Source: Candidatus Borrarchaeum yapensis (lineage in GTDB: Archaea; Asgardarchaeota; Sifarchaeia; Borrarchaeales; Borrarchaeaceae). From it: a stretch of 53,701 nt of DNA. Within the stretch, counting starts at the first letter, position 1. Each line of letters starts with the position of its first letter. Of the stretch, positions 1 through 9,514 are shown piece after piece. The notes below the pieces were generated by a model. The model saw only the letters and a list, made by a program, of their open reading frames with translations, was not told the origin of the DNA and searched no databases. The stretch lies in the NCBI GenBank assembly GCA_016840515.1, contig JAEOSF010000022.1, positions 1 to 53,701 of the forward strand, read 5' to 3'. A program made the position numbers and the translations under genes.

Positions 1-1
1 G

Positions 2-1114
2 CAAAGCGAAGTCATTATGATCACGGTTGGAACGCCTGTTGAAAAAACTGGTATTAATTTTTCTTACGTTGAACAAGCATGTAAGGACGTAGCAGGCAGT
101 ATGAAACGAGGATGTGTGATCCTCTTAAGATCTACAGTCGCTCCTCTGTCTACCGAGAAAATTGTTCGTGAAATGCTAGAACTCAATTCTGGAATGGTTG
201 CTGGTAAAGATTTTGGTCTTGCTTTTTGTCCAGAGCGAACTGTGGAAGGAAACGCATTCAAGGAACTACCAAGACTTCCAAGAATTATTGGGGGTATAGA
301 CAAGAAAAGTACTGATGTATCTGCTGCTATTTTTGAGGTATTAACAACTAAAATTGTTAAGGTAAGTAGTCCAAGAGTTGCTGAAATGGCAAAAATCTTC
401 GACAATGTTTATCGAGATACCAATATCGCCCTTGCCAACGAACTTGCAGTTATCTGTGAAAAATTAGGGATTGACGTAATTGAGACAATAAAAGCATGCA
501 ATACGGGCTATGATAGAACAAATATGCTCATTCCAGGTGCAGGTGTAGGAGGTTCTTGCTTAAACAAAGATCCGTATATTCTTTCCTATTCTGTACGCGA
601 AAAAGGATTTGAGCCATCTCTAATACTTTCTGCACGTGAGAGAAATATTTCAATGCCCAGACATGTAGTGGATCTTGTCAAAACAGCCTTTGATGAGATG
701 AAGAAAGAGCTTAATGATTCAAAAATAACTGTTTTAGGTTTTGCATTTAAATCGAATACAGATGACACACGTGAGACGGTTGCAGTCCCAATTATCTCTG
801 CTCTAAAAGAACAAGGTGCAAATGTAGTCGTATTTGATCCATATGTTCCTCAAGAAAAAATAGAATCTCAGGTAGGTAAAATCAATAAGGCTAACGCTAT
901 CGTTGAAGCAATAACGAATAGCAGTTGCATAGTTGTTCTAGCTGATCATCATGAGTTTAGACAGTTAAATTTGCCAGAAATCAAAAAACATCTTGCAACA
1001 CCAGCAGCGATAATAGATGGGCGTCATATATTCGATCCAAAAGAAGTTATAAAAGAAGGATTAATATTTAAGGGCGTAGGACGTCCTGCGACATTTTTTA
1101 AAGAGTTATTCTAA
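2..1114 (+). CDS. Nucleotide-sugar dehydrogenase (UDP-sugar 6-dehydrogenase / UDP-ManNAc dehydrogenase family), 5' end cut by window
   Basis: Enzymes of this family oxidise C6 of a UDP-sugar to a uronic acid with two NAD+. The frame is already open at the left edge, so most of the N-terminal Rossmann domain lies outside the window; what remains opens near the cofactor-side motif TVGTPVE. The middle holds the catalytic-cysteine motif GVGGSCLNKDPY, followed by a dimerisation helix and the C-terminal UDP-binding domain (LGFAFKSNTDDTRE). About 370 residues are visible, against roughly 420-450 for complete members. The substrate (UDP-GlcNAc, UDP-ManNAc or UDP-Glc) cannot be fixed from sequence alone. 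Downstream glycosyltransferases suggest it supplies an acidic sugar for a surface glycan. The next gene is convergent, 24 bases away. Confidence 0.9.
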   Translation, partial: QSEVIMITVGTPVEKTGINFSYVEQACKDVAGSMKRGCVILLRSTVAPLSTEKIVREMLELNSGMVAGKDFGLAFCPERTVEGNAFKELPRLPRIIGGIDKKSTDVSAAIFEVLTTKIVKVSSPRVAEMAKIFDNVYRDTNIALANELAVICEKLGIDVIETIKACNTGYDRTNMLIPGAGVGGSCLNKDPYILSYSVREKGFEPSLILSARERNISMPRHVVDLVKTAFDEMKKELNDSKITVLGFAFKSNTDDTRETVAVPIISALKEQGANVVVFDPYVPQEKIESQVGKINKANAIVEAITNSSCIVVLADHHEFRQLNLPEIKKHLATPAAIIDGRHIFDPKEVIKEGLIFKGVGRPATFFKELF

Positions 1115-1138
1115 TGTTAAGTTAGGTCTTAATACATA

Positions 1139-2260
1139 TTAGAACGACTTAAGAACGTCTCTATCGAGAACCTCCATGATAGAACTCCAGTCGTATTTCT
1201 TTACAACCAATTCTCTGGCCCTCTTACCAATTCTATTTCTTAAATTGGCATCTAAAATCAATTTAATGACTTGACTTGAAAATTTATTCATGTCATCGGC
1301 TAAAACTATATTTTTTCCATTTTCTAAAACAATACCCTCCGCACCTAGTCTTGTAGAAATGACCGGTTTTCCGATAGCCATATATTCTAAAATTTTCAAA
1401 CGTGTCCCAGAGCCTGAAAGGATCGGTGCGATTGCAACATCTGCTGCCGCAATATATTCTGCTACATCTGTGACATAGCCTGTATAAAGAACAGACTTGT
1501 GTTTGAGATGCATTGGAGGATTCATCCCAACAATAAGAAATTTGCAATTCGGTACTTGTTGCAAAACATTTGGTATAATCTTGTGAAACAATAATTCAAG
1601 CGCTTCTAAATTCGGTTTGTAATCTAATTTGCCCATAAAAAGTACCACAGGGTCAGATTCTAAGTTATATTTTCTTCTTATTGAGGACGCGTCAATACTT
1701 GGGTGTAATTTCTGAGTATCTGCCCCATTAGGGATTATATGTACTTTGTCAAGTGGTATACCTAAATTGTTTAAAGCGCTTTTGTCAAGTAAAGAGACTG
1801 TTAGAATGCTATCTGAAAAATTGGCTAATCCTTTTTCTAATAAGAATGAAAATATCATATGTTTGAAGGTTTTCATGCGGACTGCTCTCACAAACTCCAC
1901 ATTATGCTCATCAAGAACCAATTTTCTACTATAAACCTTTTTTAGGATTAAAGCAGGTAAAAAAGACCATAAATGTGCTGAAATGATAATATCTATCTTA
2001 TGTTTCTTGATAATTTGATGACTGATTTTAAGAAGATAGTACATGTTAGATAGTGTTTTGAGATAACGTTTTGGTTTAAAGTTTATGATGTGTAAGTTAT
2101 TAAAGCGAACTTGATCTTTATCGTTTCCTGGAGCAATTAAGAAAACTTTATTGCCCAATAACGCAAGATTTTTAGCCATTTCAAAGATTCTAACACTAAC
2201 TCCTGATTTAGGAACCGCTTCAAAATAACTTATAATCAATATTGAATTCATTAGTTTCAT
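1139..2260 (-). CDS. Glycosyltransferase family 4 (GT-B fold)
   Basis: A 373-residue retaining glycosyltransferase likely working on the cytoplasmic face of the membrane. The N-terminal half begins with a beta strand and a glycine/serine acceptor loop (SYFEAVPKSGVSVRIFEMA). The C-terminal half has the GT4 donor-site elements VLFMGKLDYKPN, then AIAPILSGSGTRLKILEYMAIGKPVIST, whose E-x7-E-like region binds the NDP-sugar. No signal peptide or membrane helix is evident. There are two in-frame ATGs three codons apart (2260 and 2251) and neither has a strong Shine-Dalgarno sequence, so the start is uncertain by three residues. It is transcribed towards the sugar dehydrogenase and away from the GT2 genes, so it is a separate unit of the same glycan locus. 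Sugar specificity is unknown. Confidence 0.85.
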   Translation of the reverse strand: MKLMNSILIISYFEAVPKSGVSVRIFEMAKNLALLGNKVFLIAPGNDKDQVRFNNLHIINFKPKRYLKTLSNMYYLLKISHQIIKKHKIDIIISAHLWSFLPALILKKVYSRKLVLDEHNVEFVRAVRMKTFKHMIFSFLLEKGLANFSDSILTVSLLDKSALNNLGIPLDKVHIIPNGADTQKLHPSIDASSIRRKYNLESDPVVLFMGKLDYKPNLEALELLFHKIIPNVLQQVPNCKFLIVGMNPPMHLKHKSVLYTGYVTDVAEYIAAADVAIAPILSGSGTRLKILEYMAIGKPVISTRLGAEGIVLENGKNIVLADDMNKFSSQVIKLILDANLRNRIGKRARELVVKKYDWSSIMEVLDRDVLKSF

Positions 2261-2405
2261 CAGTGAGTTTTCGCTAATGCTTTAAATAAAGTTATTATTG
2301 TCAATTCAATTCATTGTAGTAAATTTTAAAACGTCAGTCAAAATAGAAAAGAATTATTGCAGAATCTATCATCACGTGCGCAAATCAATGGAGTGAATTA
2401 ATAAA

Positions 2406-3323
2406 ATGCGAGAGGACTGGCCATCAGTCTCAGTTGTAGTACCTGTTCATAACTCAGAGGACACGATAGGTGCATGTTTAGAATCTCTATTTAATCTCGA
2501 TTATCCAAAAGATAAATTAGAAATAATTGTCGTTGATGATTCTACAGATAGAACTCCCGAAATAGTGAAGCGTTTCAAAGTACATCATATTCGCTTTGGC
2601 AAGCGCGTTGGAATAGGATATGCACGAAAAATCGGAGTTGAAGAGGCTACAGGAGAACTTGCTGCATCAACCGATTCGGATTGTTGTGCAGATCCAAACT
2701 GGTTAAAAGAACTAATAAAGCATTTTGAACGTCCAGAAGTTGGAGGTGTTGGGGGAGGCGTTATACTTCATCTACAAGATAAAATGAGTAAGTATATCGG
2801 CTATTTAGGCTTTCCTGCTGGAGGTCTAATTGGATACGAAACTTTGTTTTCTATGACTAAGAATAAGGAATTAGAAAGATTATCTACAGCAAATGCAATA
2901 TTTCGAAGAAAAGTCATATTAGAAGTTGGAAATTTTAACTCTTCTTTTTTCTATGGAGGAGAGGACGTTAATTTATCATTACGAATCGCTGAAAAATATA
3001 AACTAATATTTGAACCTAAAGCAATAGTGCATCATTACGAATCACGTAATACTTTAACTGGATTTATCAAGTGGCATGTCAGAAGAGGGGCAGCATATCA
3101 TTCGATTCATAGAAGAAAATATAAAGTAGGGCGTAATTTAGGTCAAAAATTCCGTCATTACTTAAATTTGTTGTTAACTGGCGATTCCCCCCTCAGAGAA
3201 GTAAGTAAAAAGGATAGCGAAATATATTATCCTGTTCTACTTCTATTGGCTTTTATAATGATTTTTTATACAGGCCTTGGTTATATCATTGCGTTTCTTC
3301 TTGGCGAAGAAAAAGTTCATTAA
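2406..3323 (+). CDS. Glycosyltransferase family 2 with C-terminal membrane anchor
   Basis: A 305-residue inverting GT-A enzyme. The N-terminal strand SVSVVVPVHNSEDTIG, the nucleotide-binding VVDDSTDRT and the metal-binding DSDCCADPNW motif (DxD-like) are in the expected order within residues 8-105. YGGEDVNLSLRIAEKY near residue 180 supplies the catalytic ED pair. One or two hydrophobic helices lie near the C-terminus (about residues 275-298), so the enzyme is probably bound to the cytoplasmic membrane face. It heads a co-directional run with the next four genes (spacing 35-95 bases). The substrate is unknown; the family commonly builds lipid-linked or surface oligosaccharides. Confidence 0.87.
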   Translation: MREDWPSVSVVVPVHNSEDTIGACLESLFNLDYPKDKLEIIVVDDSTDRTPEIVKRFKVHHIRFGKRVGIGYARKIGVEEATGELAASTDSDCCADPNWLKELIKHFERPEVGGVGGGVILHLQDKMSKYIGYLGFPAGGLIGYETLFSMTKNKELERLSTANAIFRRKVILEVGNFNSSFFYGGEDVNLSLRIAEKYKLIFEPKAIVHHYESRNTLTGFIKWHVRRGAAYHSIHRRKYKVGRNLGQKFRHYLNLLLTGDSPLREVSKKDSEIYYPVLLLLAFIMIFYTGLGYIIAFLLGEEKVH

Positions 3324-3417
3324 TTAAATCTTTAAGTTGAATTCATTGTTGATATGAAAATACAACTCTAATAGTCATCTCTCAAAATATATATTCAAAA
3401 GATCAAGACGTGAGAAA

Positions 3418-4644
3418 ATGGCAAGACGACTTTGGGAACTTGGTATTATCCTTATGATTCTCGCATCAATGATTGTCATAGTAGGAGTAGTTATGATCAC
3501 AATTAGTCTGCTTTTTCAGGAAATAAATAGTCTCAGCCTCACTGAAATTTTTACTGCTATTATTTGGCCAGTAAAATTAAATGGCTGGTTAGGCTGGCTT
3601 ATGTATATTGTTTGGTGGCTTTTTCTTGCGGGAGTTGGTGTCCTTATTTTATCAGGGATTTTAGGGTTGCTTAAACCTAAAAGGAGAATGCCTGTCAAAA
3701 CTTCAACTGAACCTATATCGCCTCCGGAAGAGCTTAAAGTTGTTGTGACAATACCTGCTTACAATGAGGAAGTAACTATTGCGGATGTTATAGAAGGATG
3801 CAAAAATTATGCAAGTGAGATTTTTGTGATTGATGATGGATCTACAGACAAAACAAGAGAAATAGCACAATTGGCAGAAGTAAAACTGATAATACACAAA
3901 ATGAACAGGGGTCTTAGCGATACCATTCAGGATGGCTTTAGAGCAGCGTTAAACGTTGGCGCAGATATTATTATAAATATTGATGCAGACGGGCAATATT
4001 TACCAGAGGAAATCCCAAAACTTATAAGCCCCATTGTAAGGGATGAGGCCGACTTTGTATTGGGCTCAAGATTTACTGGACACATCGAAGAAATGCCATG
4101 GATAAAAAGATTTGGAAATAGGCTATTTACACGTGTTGTTCGAACACTTACCAACACTGAAATTAGTGATGGACAGACTGGCTTTCGAGCATTCAACCGA
4201 GAGGCTGCCCTAGCGTCAATAGACTTAGCGGGAAGGTATACTTATACGCAGGAACAAATTATTCGTTTAATAGAAGAAGGCTTTCGTGTTGCAGAAGTAC
4301 CCATTCATTTTGCAAAGAGAAAAAGCGGATCATCTCGCCTAATTGCGAGTCCATTAGGCTATGGCGCAAAAGCAGTAGCGGTCATGTTGAGAACGTACCG
4401 TGATTATCATCCTGTGTTATTTTTTGGAATTCTTGGTGGAATATTGATTATAGCTGGCCTATTACTTGGGAGTTTCGTGCTTATTGAGTGGATAACGACT
4501 GGGTTGGTCTTCCATGAATCTACAGCTGTACTTGCGGCAGTATTTGTAATGAGCGGATTCCAATTCTTATTCTTCGGTTTTCTTGCTGACATGTTTGCTA
4601 ACTTAAAGAGACTAATAAAAAGAAATAATGAAAATAGTAAGTGA
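3418..4644 (+). CDS. Membrane glycosyltransferase family 2, polyprenyl-phosphate sugar synthase type
   Basis: A 408-residue protein laid out as two N-terminal membrane helices (about 8-30 and 55-85), a GT-A domain (about 100-330) and two C-terminal helices (about 335-400). The catalytic domain shows VVTIPAYNEEVTIADV, IDDGSTDKTREIA and the metal-binding DADGQYLPEEIP motif typical of dolichol-phosphate mannose/glucose synthases. In that family a nucleotide-activated sugar is loaded onto a polyprenyl phosphate, which then serves lumen-side transferases. Such enzymes (GT39/GT87-like) also occur in this window. The extra N-terminal helix pair is unusual for simple Dpm1-type enzymes. The next GT2 gene begins 35 bases downstream, so the two are probably co-transcribed. 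Confidence 0.85.
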   Translation: MARRLWELGIILMILASMIVIVGVVMITISLLFQEINSLSLTEIFTAIIWPVKLNGWLGWLMYIVWWLFLAGVGVLILSGILGLLKPKRRMPVKTSTEPISPPEELKVVVTIPAYNEEVTIADVIEGCKNYASEIFVIDDGSTDKTREIAQLAEVKLIIHKMNRGLSDTIQDGFRAALNVGADIIINIDADGQYLPEEIPKLISPIVRDEADFVLGSRFTGHIEEMPWIKRFGNRLFTRVVRTLTNTEISDGQTGFRAFNREAALASIDLAGRYTYTQEQIIRLIEEGFRVAEVPIHFAKRKSGSSRLIASPLGYGAKAVAVMLRTYRDYHPVLFFGILGGILIIAGLLLGSFVLIEWITTGLVFHESTAVLAAVFVMSGFQFLFFGFLADMFANLKRLIKRNNENSK

Positions 4645-4679
4645 AATTTTATTAGTCCAACTGAGTATAAGGAAAATCG

Positions 4680-5831
4680 ATGATCGACTATCGGGTTTTT
4701 CTAACTTACGAGCTTCTAGTGATTGTTTTACCACTTCTGATAATTTTACTGTATTATATTCTTTTTACTGTTGTTGTTTTAATTCGTTCATCTCCTCCTA
4801 TTAAACGTCAAAATGACCTGGAAGTCAGCTTTATTGTACCTACCTACAACGAGGAAAGTTATATTAGACAAAAAATTGAAGCCCTGCGAGAACTAAAGCC
4901 TAATGACCAGATAATAGTTGTGGACAGTGGTTCAACTGATTCAACTCCATCTATTTTAGATGAATATGCAAGAAAAGCATACATTGATTTCATCAAAGAA
5001 GATAAGCGAAAAGGAAAAGCAACGGCTTTAAATAAAGCATTTCTCGAGGCAAAAGGAGAAATCGTAATAATAACAGATGCCGATGCGTTTCTGCCTCCTG
5101 ATAGCGTCAGTGAATTACTAGAGAATTTTGCAGATGAACAGGTAGGAGGTGTAGGAGGTGCTTTAATAGAGGTCAAGAACAAAGATTTAGACGAAATTGA
5201 TGTCACTTCTATGTCCTTTATGAAAGCGCGAGAGACTTTCAGAATTTTAGAAGGTAATCTTGATTCAGTGCCTTTTACAGAAGGAAGTTTAGTAGCATTT
5301 AGACAAGAACTACTATCTCCACTTCCAATTGATACTATATCTGATGATATGGAATTAGTTCTTTTAGTTAGGGAAAAAGGCTATAGAGTAGTTTTTGAAC
5401 CTAAAGCACTTGTTTTAGGAGTTGTTCCAATAAAATATTTAACAAGATTGAATAGGAAAATCCGTCATCAAATTGGTTCAATACAGGCAATATTCCGTCA
5501 TAAAAAAATGATGTTTAACACAAAATATGGTTATTTTGGTACGCTTATCATGCCATTCCATGCTTTTCGTCTTCTAATTCAGCCCTACCTGGTTTTTTCT
5601 TCATTAATTCTTGGTATAATCTTCTTCCCAGAATTGATAAAAGTTCTCTATTCAATCCCTCTCTATTTATATGGCGTACTGTTTGTTGGTTATATTCTAA
5701 TGGAAAGCTTGACTATTCTTGTAAAGCGATATAGCTTACTTTTGGCAGTTTTTCACTTAATAATACTGCAAGGAGTTACTTTAGTTGCACATATATTATA
5801 TCACAAAAAGCAGAAATACATTGCTTGGTGA
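4680..5831 (+). CDS. Membrane glycosyltransferase family 2, processive-synthase-like
   Basis: A 383-residue protein with one N-terminal membrane helix (about 10-35), a GT-A domain and about four C-terminal helices, the arrangement seen in hyaluronan/cellulose-synthase relatives. Motifs in order: FIVPTYNEESYI, VVDSGSTDSTPS, ITDADAFLPPDSV (DxD metal site) and DDMELVLLVREKGYRV as catalytic acid. The QxxRW signature of truly processive synthases is not seen; the equivalent region reads RKIRHQIGSIQAIF. It may therefore add one or a few sugars rather than polymerise. It lies 35 bases after the preceding GT2 gene and 57 before a methyltransferase. Acceptor and donor are unknown. Confidence 0.85.
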   Translation: MIDYRVFLTYELLVIVLPLLIILLYYILFTVVVLIRSSPPIKRQNDLEVSFIVPTYNEESYIRQKIEALRELKPNDQIIVVDSGSTDSTPSILDEYARKAYIDFIKEDKRKGKATALNKAFLEAKGEIVIITDADAFLPPDSVSELLENFADEQVGGVGGALIEVKNKDLDEIDVTSMSFMKARETFRILEGNLDSVPFTEGSLVAFRQELLSPLPIDTISDDMELVLLVREKGYRVVFEPKALVLGVVPIKYLTRLNRKIRHQIGSIQAIFRHKKMMFNTKYGYFGTLIMPFHAFRLLIQPYLVFSSLILGIIFFPELIKVLYSIPLYLYGVLFVGYILMESLTILVKRYSLLLAVFHLIILQGVTLVAHILYHKKQKYIAW

Positions 5832-5888
5832 ATGATGCAATAATAAATGAAAATTAAAGGATCATCATAATCTAGGAGTAAAAAACAC

Positions 5889-6680
5889 ATGGACTCTACG
5901 GCACTGAAAAAAAGTTATTTTCAGTTACTTCTCCAACACATGCAAAGATATCTTCGATTTTCTGCGCACCCCACTGTTCGATATTATATTATTCGAAGGA
6001 TTCAGCTCGTTTATTCTTTGTTGCAAGAGGAAACTGGAGTGATATTACTGGACGTAGGTTGCGGCGAGGGTCTAGATGTCTATAATCTAGCAAAAAACTA
6101 TTCTTATACAATCGGGATCGATCTATCTGCAGATGCATTGAAACGCGCCGCAAGAGGCAACCGCCCTACAAACACTTTTTTTATACGAGGAGATGCAGAA
6201 AATCTGCCATTAAGAAATGAATCAATCAGTATTTCGCTTTGTTTAGACGTATTAGAGCATCTGCCTGAGCCAAGAAAAGCATTAAGAGAGTTAAAACGAG
6301 TTTCTAAAGATCTAATTGTTATTGCTGTCCCTCTAGCTATGAATCCTCCATTTGCGACACTATTAACGAAACTACGCTGGCTTAAAACCACTCCTTTTAA
6401 TATAAAAACAGTTGCCGCAGAAAAGGGAGTTAAAGAATTACCTGAACATGGTCATATTAACGAATACACCGTAGAGAGAATAAGAAATGAATTAGAGAGA
6501 CTAAAAATATATAAAATCAAAAAATTGATTTTAATGAATCAATTTACAATCCCCTTCCGAGAAAAAATTTTATTGAGATTTCCAAAACTAGTCCAAATTT
6601 TTGTCCAGTTAGATAAAATCTTTAGTAAACTATTCCCAATTGGAAGATGGGGTTCTGCTGTGGTTGCAATCCAACTTTAA
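5889..6680 (+). CDS. SAM-dependent methyltransferase, class I (Methyltransf_11 type)
   Basis: A 263-residue Rossmann methyltransferase. Motif I, LLDVGCGEGLDVYNLA (about residues 52-67), binds S-adenosylmethionine. The acidic end of strand two is GIDLSADAL, the adenine-side motif is GDAENLPL, and motif IV-like LCLDVLEHLPEPRKAL follows. The C-terminal 100 residues are basic and amphipathic, and may form a substrate cap or touch the membrane. The position in the middle of a glycosyltransferase run suggests a methylated sugar, lipid carrier or small precursor as substrate, but that is inferred from context only. The ATG follows a weak GGAG-like stretch. Confidence 0.82.
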   Translation: MDSTALKKSYFQLLLQHMQRYLRFSAHPTVRYYIIRRIQLVYSLLQEETGVILLDVGCGEGLDVYNLAKNYSYTIGIDLSADALKRAARGNRPTNTFFIRGDAENLPLRNESISISLCLDVLEHLPEPRKALRELKRVSKDLIVIAVPLAMNPPFATLLTKLRWLKTTPFNIKTVAAEKGVKELPEHGHINEYTVERIRNELERLKIYKIKKLILMNQFTIPFREKILLRFPKLVQIFVQLDKIFSKLFPIGRWGSAVVAIQL

Positions 6681-6752
6681 AGAAGGATTGACAAGCGTTG
6701 TAATGAAAATGATGTGTGATGTAATCAAAGTTCACAGTTGGAGAAATAATCT

Positions 6753-7745
6753 ATGACTAAGAAAACATTCTCGGTCATTGTTACTGGACTCAATGTTCAA
6801 AGTACTATTGATGAATGTATTCAATCATTGTTACAACAAGACTACCCAGAGAATGAATATGAGATTATATACATAGATGGCGGATCGATGGACAGTACTC
6901 TTGAAAAAGTATCCAAATATCCTGTCCGCATTTTACAGGAACAAGGAGGATCACCAGCATCAGGTAGAAATGCAGGAATTAAAAAAGCTCAGGGAACAAT
7001 TATTGCATTTACAGATGCAGACTCTGTAGCTGATAAAAACTGGCTGAAAGAATTACTTGAATGTTATGATACACCCGAAGTGGCGGGGGTTGGAGGAGTA
7101 ATCTTACCATATCCTGAGAAGAAATACTTCCCACAAACAATAGGACTATTATTACCTACATTTTTTGGATCTGCGGGTGCCAGGAATCCCGCAATTTATC
7201 CAAATAAAAGGTTTGTAGACCATAATCCAACAAATAACTCATCACTTCGAAAACAGGTTTTAGAAGAAGTTGGTTATTTTAATGAAGAACTAAAGATTGC
7301 AGAAGATATTGAATTAGATTTAAGAATTATAAACAAGGGCTACAAGCTCGTATTTACTCCCAAAGCAAAAGTTAAGCATCATGTTAGGCAGTCCTTGTCT
7401 AAGTTCGTTCTTCAAATGTATAATTATGGGATTTGGAGAGCATGGGCTGGAAAAAGATATCCGGGCTTGCTTAAACCAAAACATCTTCTCCCTTCACTTT
7501 TTTTGGTTGTACTTATATTTGGTGCACTAATTACTACAGTAACTACCTTATTAATGTCTATATCGCTTTTACTTTCTTTGCTCTTAATTGCCTATTTATC
7601 CGTAGGACTAATTACAGGACTAAAAGTCTCACTAAAAAGTAAAAAGCCGAGCCACGTAATTGCTATACCAATCTTAGGCTTCATAGAACATGTATCATAC
7701 GGTCTAGGCATATTATATGGTCTGCTAAGCAAGCAAAAATTCTAG
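6753..7745 (+). CDS. Glycosyltransferase family 2 with C-terminal membrane helices
   Basis: A 330-residue GT-A enzyme. The nucleotide-binding motifs FSVIVTGLNVQSTI and IDGGSMDSTLEKV, the DxD site TDADSVADKNWL and the catalytic-acid segment IAEDIELDLRIINKGY occur in the first 200 residues. Two long hydrophobic stretches near residues 250-295 give a membrane anchor, with a short basic tail. The GGSM loop has serine and methionine where relatives usually have serine and threonine. It ends the co-directional glycan run and faces the NAD kinase gene convergently, 12 bases away. Specificity is unknown. Confidence 0.86.
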   Translation: MTKKTFSVIVTGLNVQSTIDECIQSLLQQDYPENEYEIIYIDGGSMDSTLEKVSKYPVRILQEQGGSPASGRNAGIKKAQGTIIAFTDADSVADKNWLKELLECYDTPEVAGVGGVILPYPEKKYFPQTIGLLLPTFFGSAGARNPAIYPNKRFVDHNPTNNSSLRKQVLEEVGYFNEELKIAEDIELDLRIINKGYKLVFTPKAKVKHHVRQSLSKFVLQMYNYGIWRAWAGKRYPGLLKPKHLLPSLFLVVLIFGALITTVTTLLMSISLLLSLLLIAYLSVGLITGLKVSLKSKKPSHVIAIPILGFIEHVSYGLGILYGLLSKQKF

Positions 7746-7757
7746 TGAATAATATTA

Positions 7758-8645
7758 TTATTCATCCCCTATTTTGGAAACTGTTAGTTTTTTAAAAACT
7801 CGCTCGTAGAAATCAGTTATACCTTCCAGTCGTATGAATTTCACAGCGTTTTCCGATTTGAAAATATTCAATACATCTCCAGGGCGAATTTCCTTATCAA
7901 ACGAACGCCCATCCATTACAATTTGAGCAGTGGGCTCGTAAATGGTCACGTTAATTTTACTTGAAGTGGGAACAACAAAAGGAACCCTATATGGCAATTC
8001 TAACGGATTTACACACTTGATAATAAATGCGTTAAGGCTAGGAGTGATTATTGGCCCTCCTGCAGATAATGAATGTGCTGTGGAACCAGTTGTCGTGGAT
8101 GCAATTAGTGCATCAAGATACGTATCTGCAACGATTTTATTATCTATTTGAACCTTGATGTGAAGCATTGGAGTGGCTACTCCTAATGGCTTACTACTTG
8201 TGATCACAATCTCATTTAGAGCGTCAGGTAAACGTAGTTTATTGTTTAGTTTTGCAGTGATTTTATCTCGCAGTTCTATGGTATACTTTCCAGCCAAGAT
8301 TTGTTCAATTGCGTCCTTTGCATCCTCAGGTCTTATTTCCGTCATGAAACCAACCTTTTTTCGAGAGAAGTCGATAGCCAAAATGGGAATTACTGAATTA
8401 TTAAGATGACTACATGAATAGAGAATTGATCCATCACCACCTGCCACGATTAAAAGATCCAAATCCTCAAGTTCTGATAGGTCGATAGCAAGTGTTTGAA
8501 GGTTCAATCTTTCAGCGACATTTCGTTCAAGAAAAACTGTTAGTCCCAGTTCTTGAAGGAATCTAGCAAAATCTTTCGTGAATTTCATTGCATCTTCATA
8601 ATTAGGTGGAGCGGTTAGAGCAACACTCTTTATCACAATTCTCAA
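7758..8645 (-). CDS. nadK: NAD kinase (ATP/polyphosphate NAD kinase family)
   Basis: Phosphorylates NAD+ at the 2' position of the adenosine ribose to make NADP+. The nucleotide-triphosphate motif LLIVAGGDGSILYS (GGDG near residues 69-72) and the NAD-binding segment STTTGSTAHSLSAGGPII are both intact, and the 295-residue length is normal for archaeal enzymes. The start codon overlaps the stop of the upstream phosphatase gene (4-base overlap), which implies translational coupling. In Methanocaldococcus a single fused protein (MJ0917) joins an NAD kinase to an IMPase-type NADP phosphatase; here the same two domains are separate overlapping genes. Paired control of NADP level is therefore a reasonable inference. 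Confidence 0.93.
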   Translation of the reverse strand: MRIVIKSVALTAPPNYEDAMKFTKDFARFLQELGLTVFLERNVAERLNLQTLAIDLSELEDLDLLIVAGGDGSILYSCSHLNNSVIPILAIDFSRKKVGFMTEIRPEDAKDAIEQILAGKYTIELRDKITAKLNNKLRLPDALNEIVITSSKPLGVATPMLHIKVQIDNKIVADTYLDALIASTTTGSTAHSLSAGGPIITPSLNAFIIKCVNPLELPYRVPFVVPTSSKINVTIYEPTAQIVMDGRSFDKEIRPGDVLNIFKSENAVKFIRLEGITDFYERVFKKLTVSKIGDE

Positions 8646-9433
8646 CCCAATAAACTGATTATTTCTTGGTGTAGTGAACGATTACTCGCACAAACAATCG
8701 AATATCTTTCTGATAATTCAAAGACATTCGAAGTTAAAGGTTTTCCTTCCATATCTGTGATTATGCCCCCAGCTTCTTCAATAAATAATTTTGCTGCAAC
8801 AATATCCATTATCTTTAGAGTGCCACGAGTATCTATGAGCGCGTCTAACAAATTAGTCGCAGTATAACATATTTCAAGGGCAACTGAACCAAATAGACGT
8901 GTTTTGTATGCCTGAGAGACAATTGGCTTGACTTTTTCAAGATCTATGTCATAAACATACATACTTACGATCGCTTTGCTTAATTTCTCTTCTATTGGTT
9001 GAGGATGTATTGGCTTGCCGTCAACTTTTATGTCTTTTCCCTTCTCGACTTCAAATAGGCTATTCTTAAGTAAAAGCGGTGCTCTAATTATCCCCGCAAC
9101 AACATCATTAAATGTTGTCCCGTCAAGTAATGCAAGACTTAAAGAAAAAAATGGAACCCCACGGCTTGCATTTGTGCTTCCATCAATAGGATCTATGATA
9201 AGTGTATATCTTGGTTCATCTCCAAAGGTGAAGCTTCCGCTTTCTTCACTGATGAGTTTTACAGATACATCATTCTTCTGTAAGAAATTGATACATGCAT
9301 CTTCTGCAATTTTATCAATGCCTTTAGTAGTCTGACCGTATATATTTTCTCTAATATCTTTATATGCCTCTGAAGTGCCTATCACAGACTTGACTGACTT
9401 CCATATCACCTCAGAGAGTTTTTTAAGGAACAA
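8642..9433 (-). CDS. Inositol monophosphatase / archaeal fructose-1,6-bisphosphatase / NADP phosphatase family
   Basis: A 263-residue Mg2+-dependent sugar phosphatase. The three metal-site signatures are in order: EESG (about 63-66), DPIDGSTN (81-88) and the distal MDIVAAKLFIEEAGG. Archaeal members can hydrolyse inositol-1-phosphate, fructose-1,6-bisphosphate or NADP. Gene order and overlap with nadK favour NADP phosphatase or a dual role, but the sequence alone does not decide. It is the first gene of a two-gene minus-strand unit and diverges from the aIF5A gene, with a roughly 200-base shared upstream region that contains a TATA-like element. Confidence 0.88.
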   Translation of the reverse strand: MFLKKLSEVIWKSVKSVIGTSEAYKDIRENIYGQTTKGIDKIAEDACINFLQKNDVSVKLISEESGSFTFGDEPRYTLIIDPIDGSTNASRGVPFFSLSLALLDGTTFNDVVAGIIRAPLLLKNSLFEVEKGKDIKVDGKPIHPQPIEEKLSKAIVSMYVYDIDLEKVKPIVSQAYKTRLFGSVALEICYTATNLLDALIDTRGTLKIMDIVAAKLFIEEAGGIITDMEGKPLTSNVFELSERYSIVCASNRSLHQEIISLLG

Positions 9434-9503
9434 AGAAACATCTTGGGTAAGAGAAATTTATATCACCTTTTCGCGTAAAGCTAATTAACAAATTCCTAAG
9501 TAG

Positions 9504-9514
9504 TCTTTATAAAA
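9504..9514 (+). promoter_or_regulatory. TATA-box candidate for aIF5A
   Basis: CTTTATAAAAG matches the archaeal TATA consensus and lies about 117 bases upstream of the chosen aIF5A start, which would give a leader of roughly 90 bases. No experimental start site can be inferred, so this is a motif call only. Confidence 0.35.
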
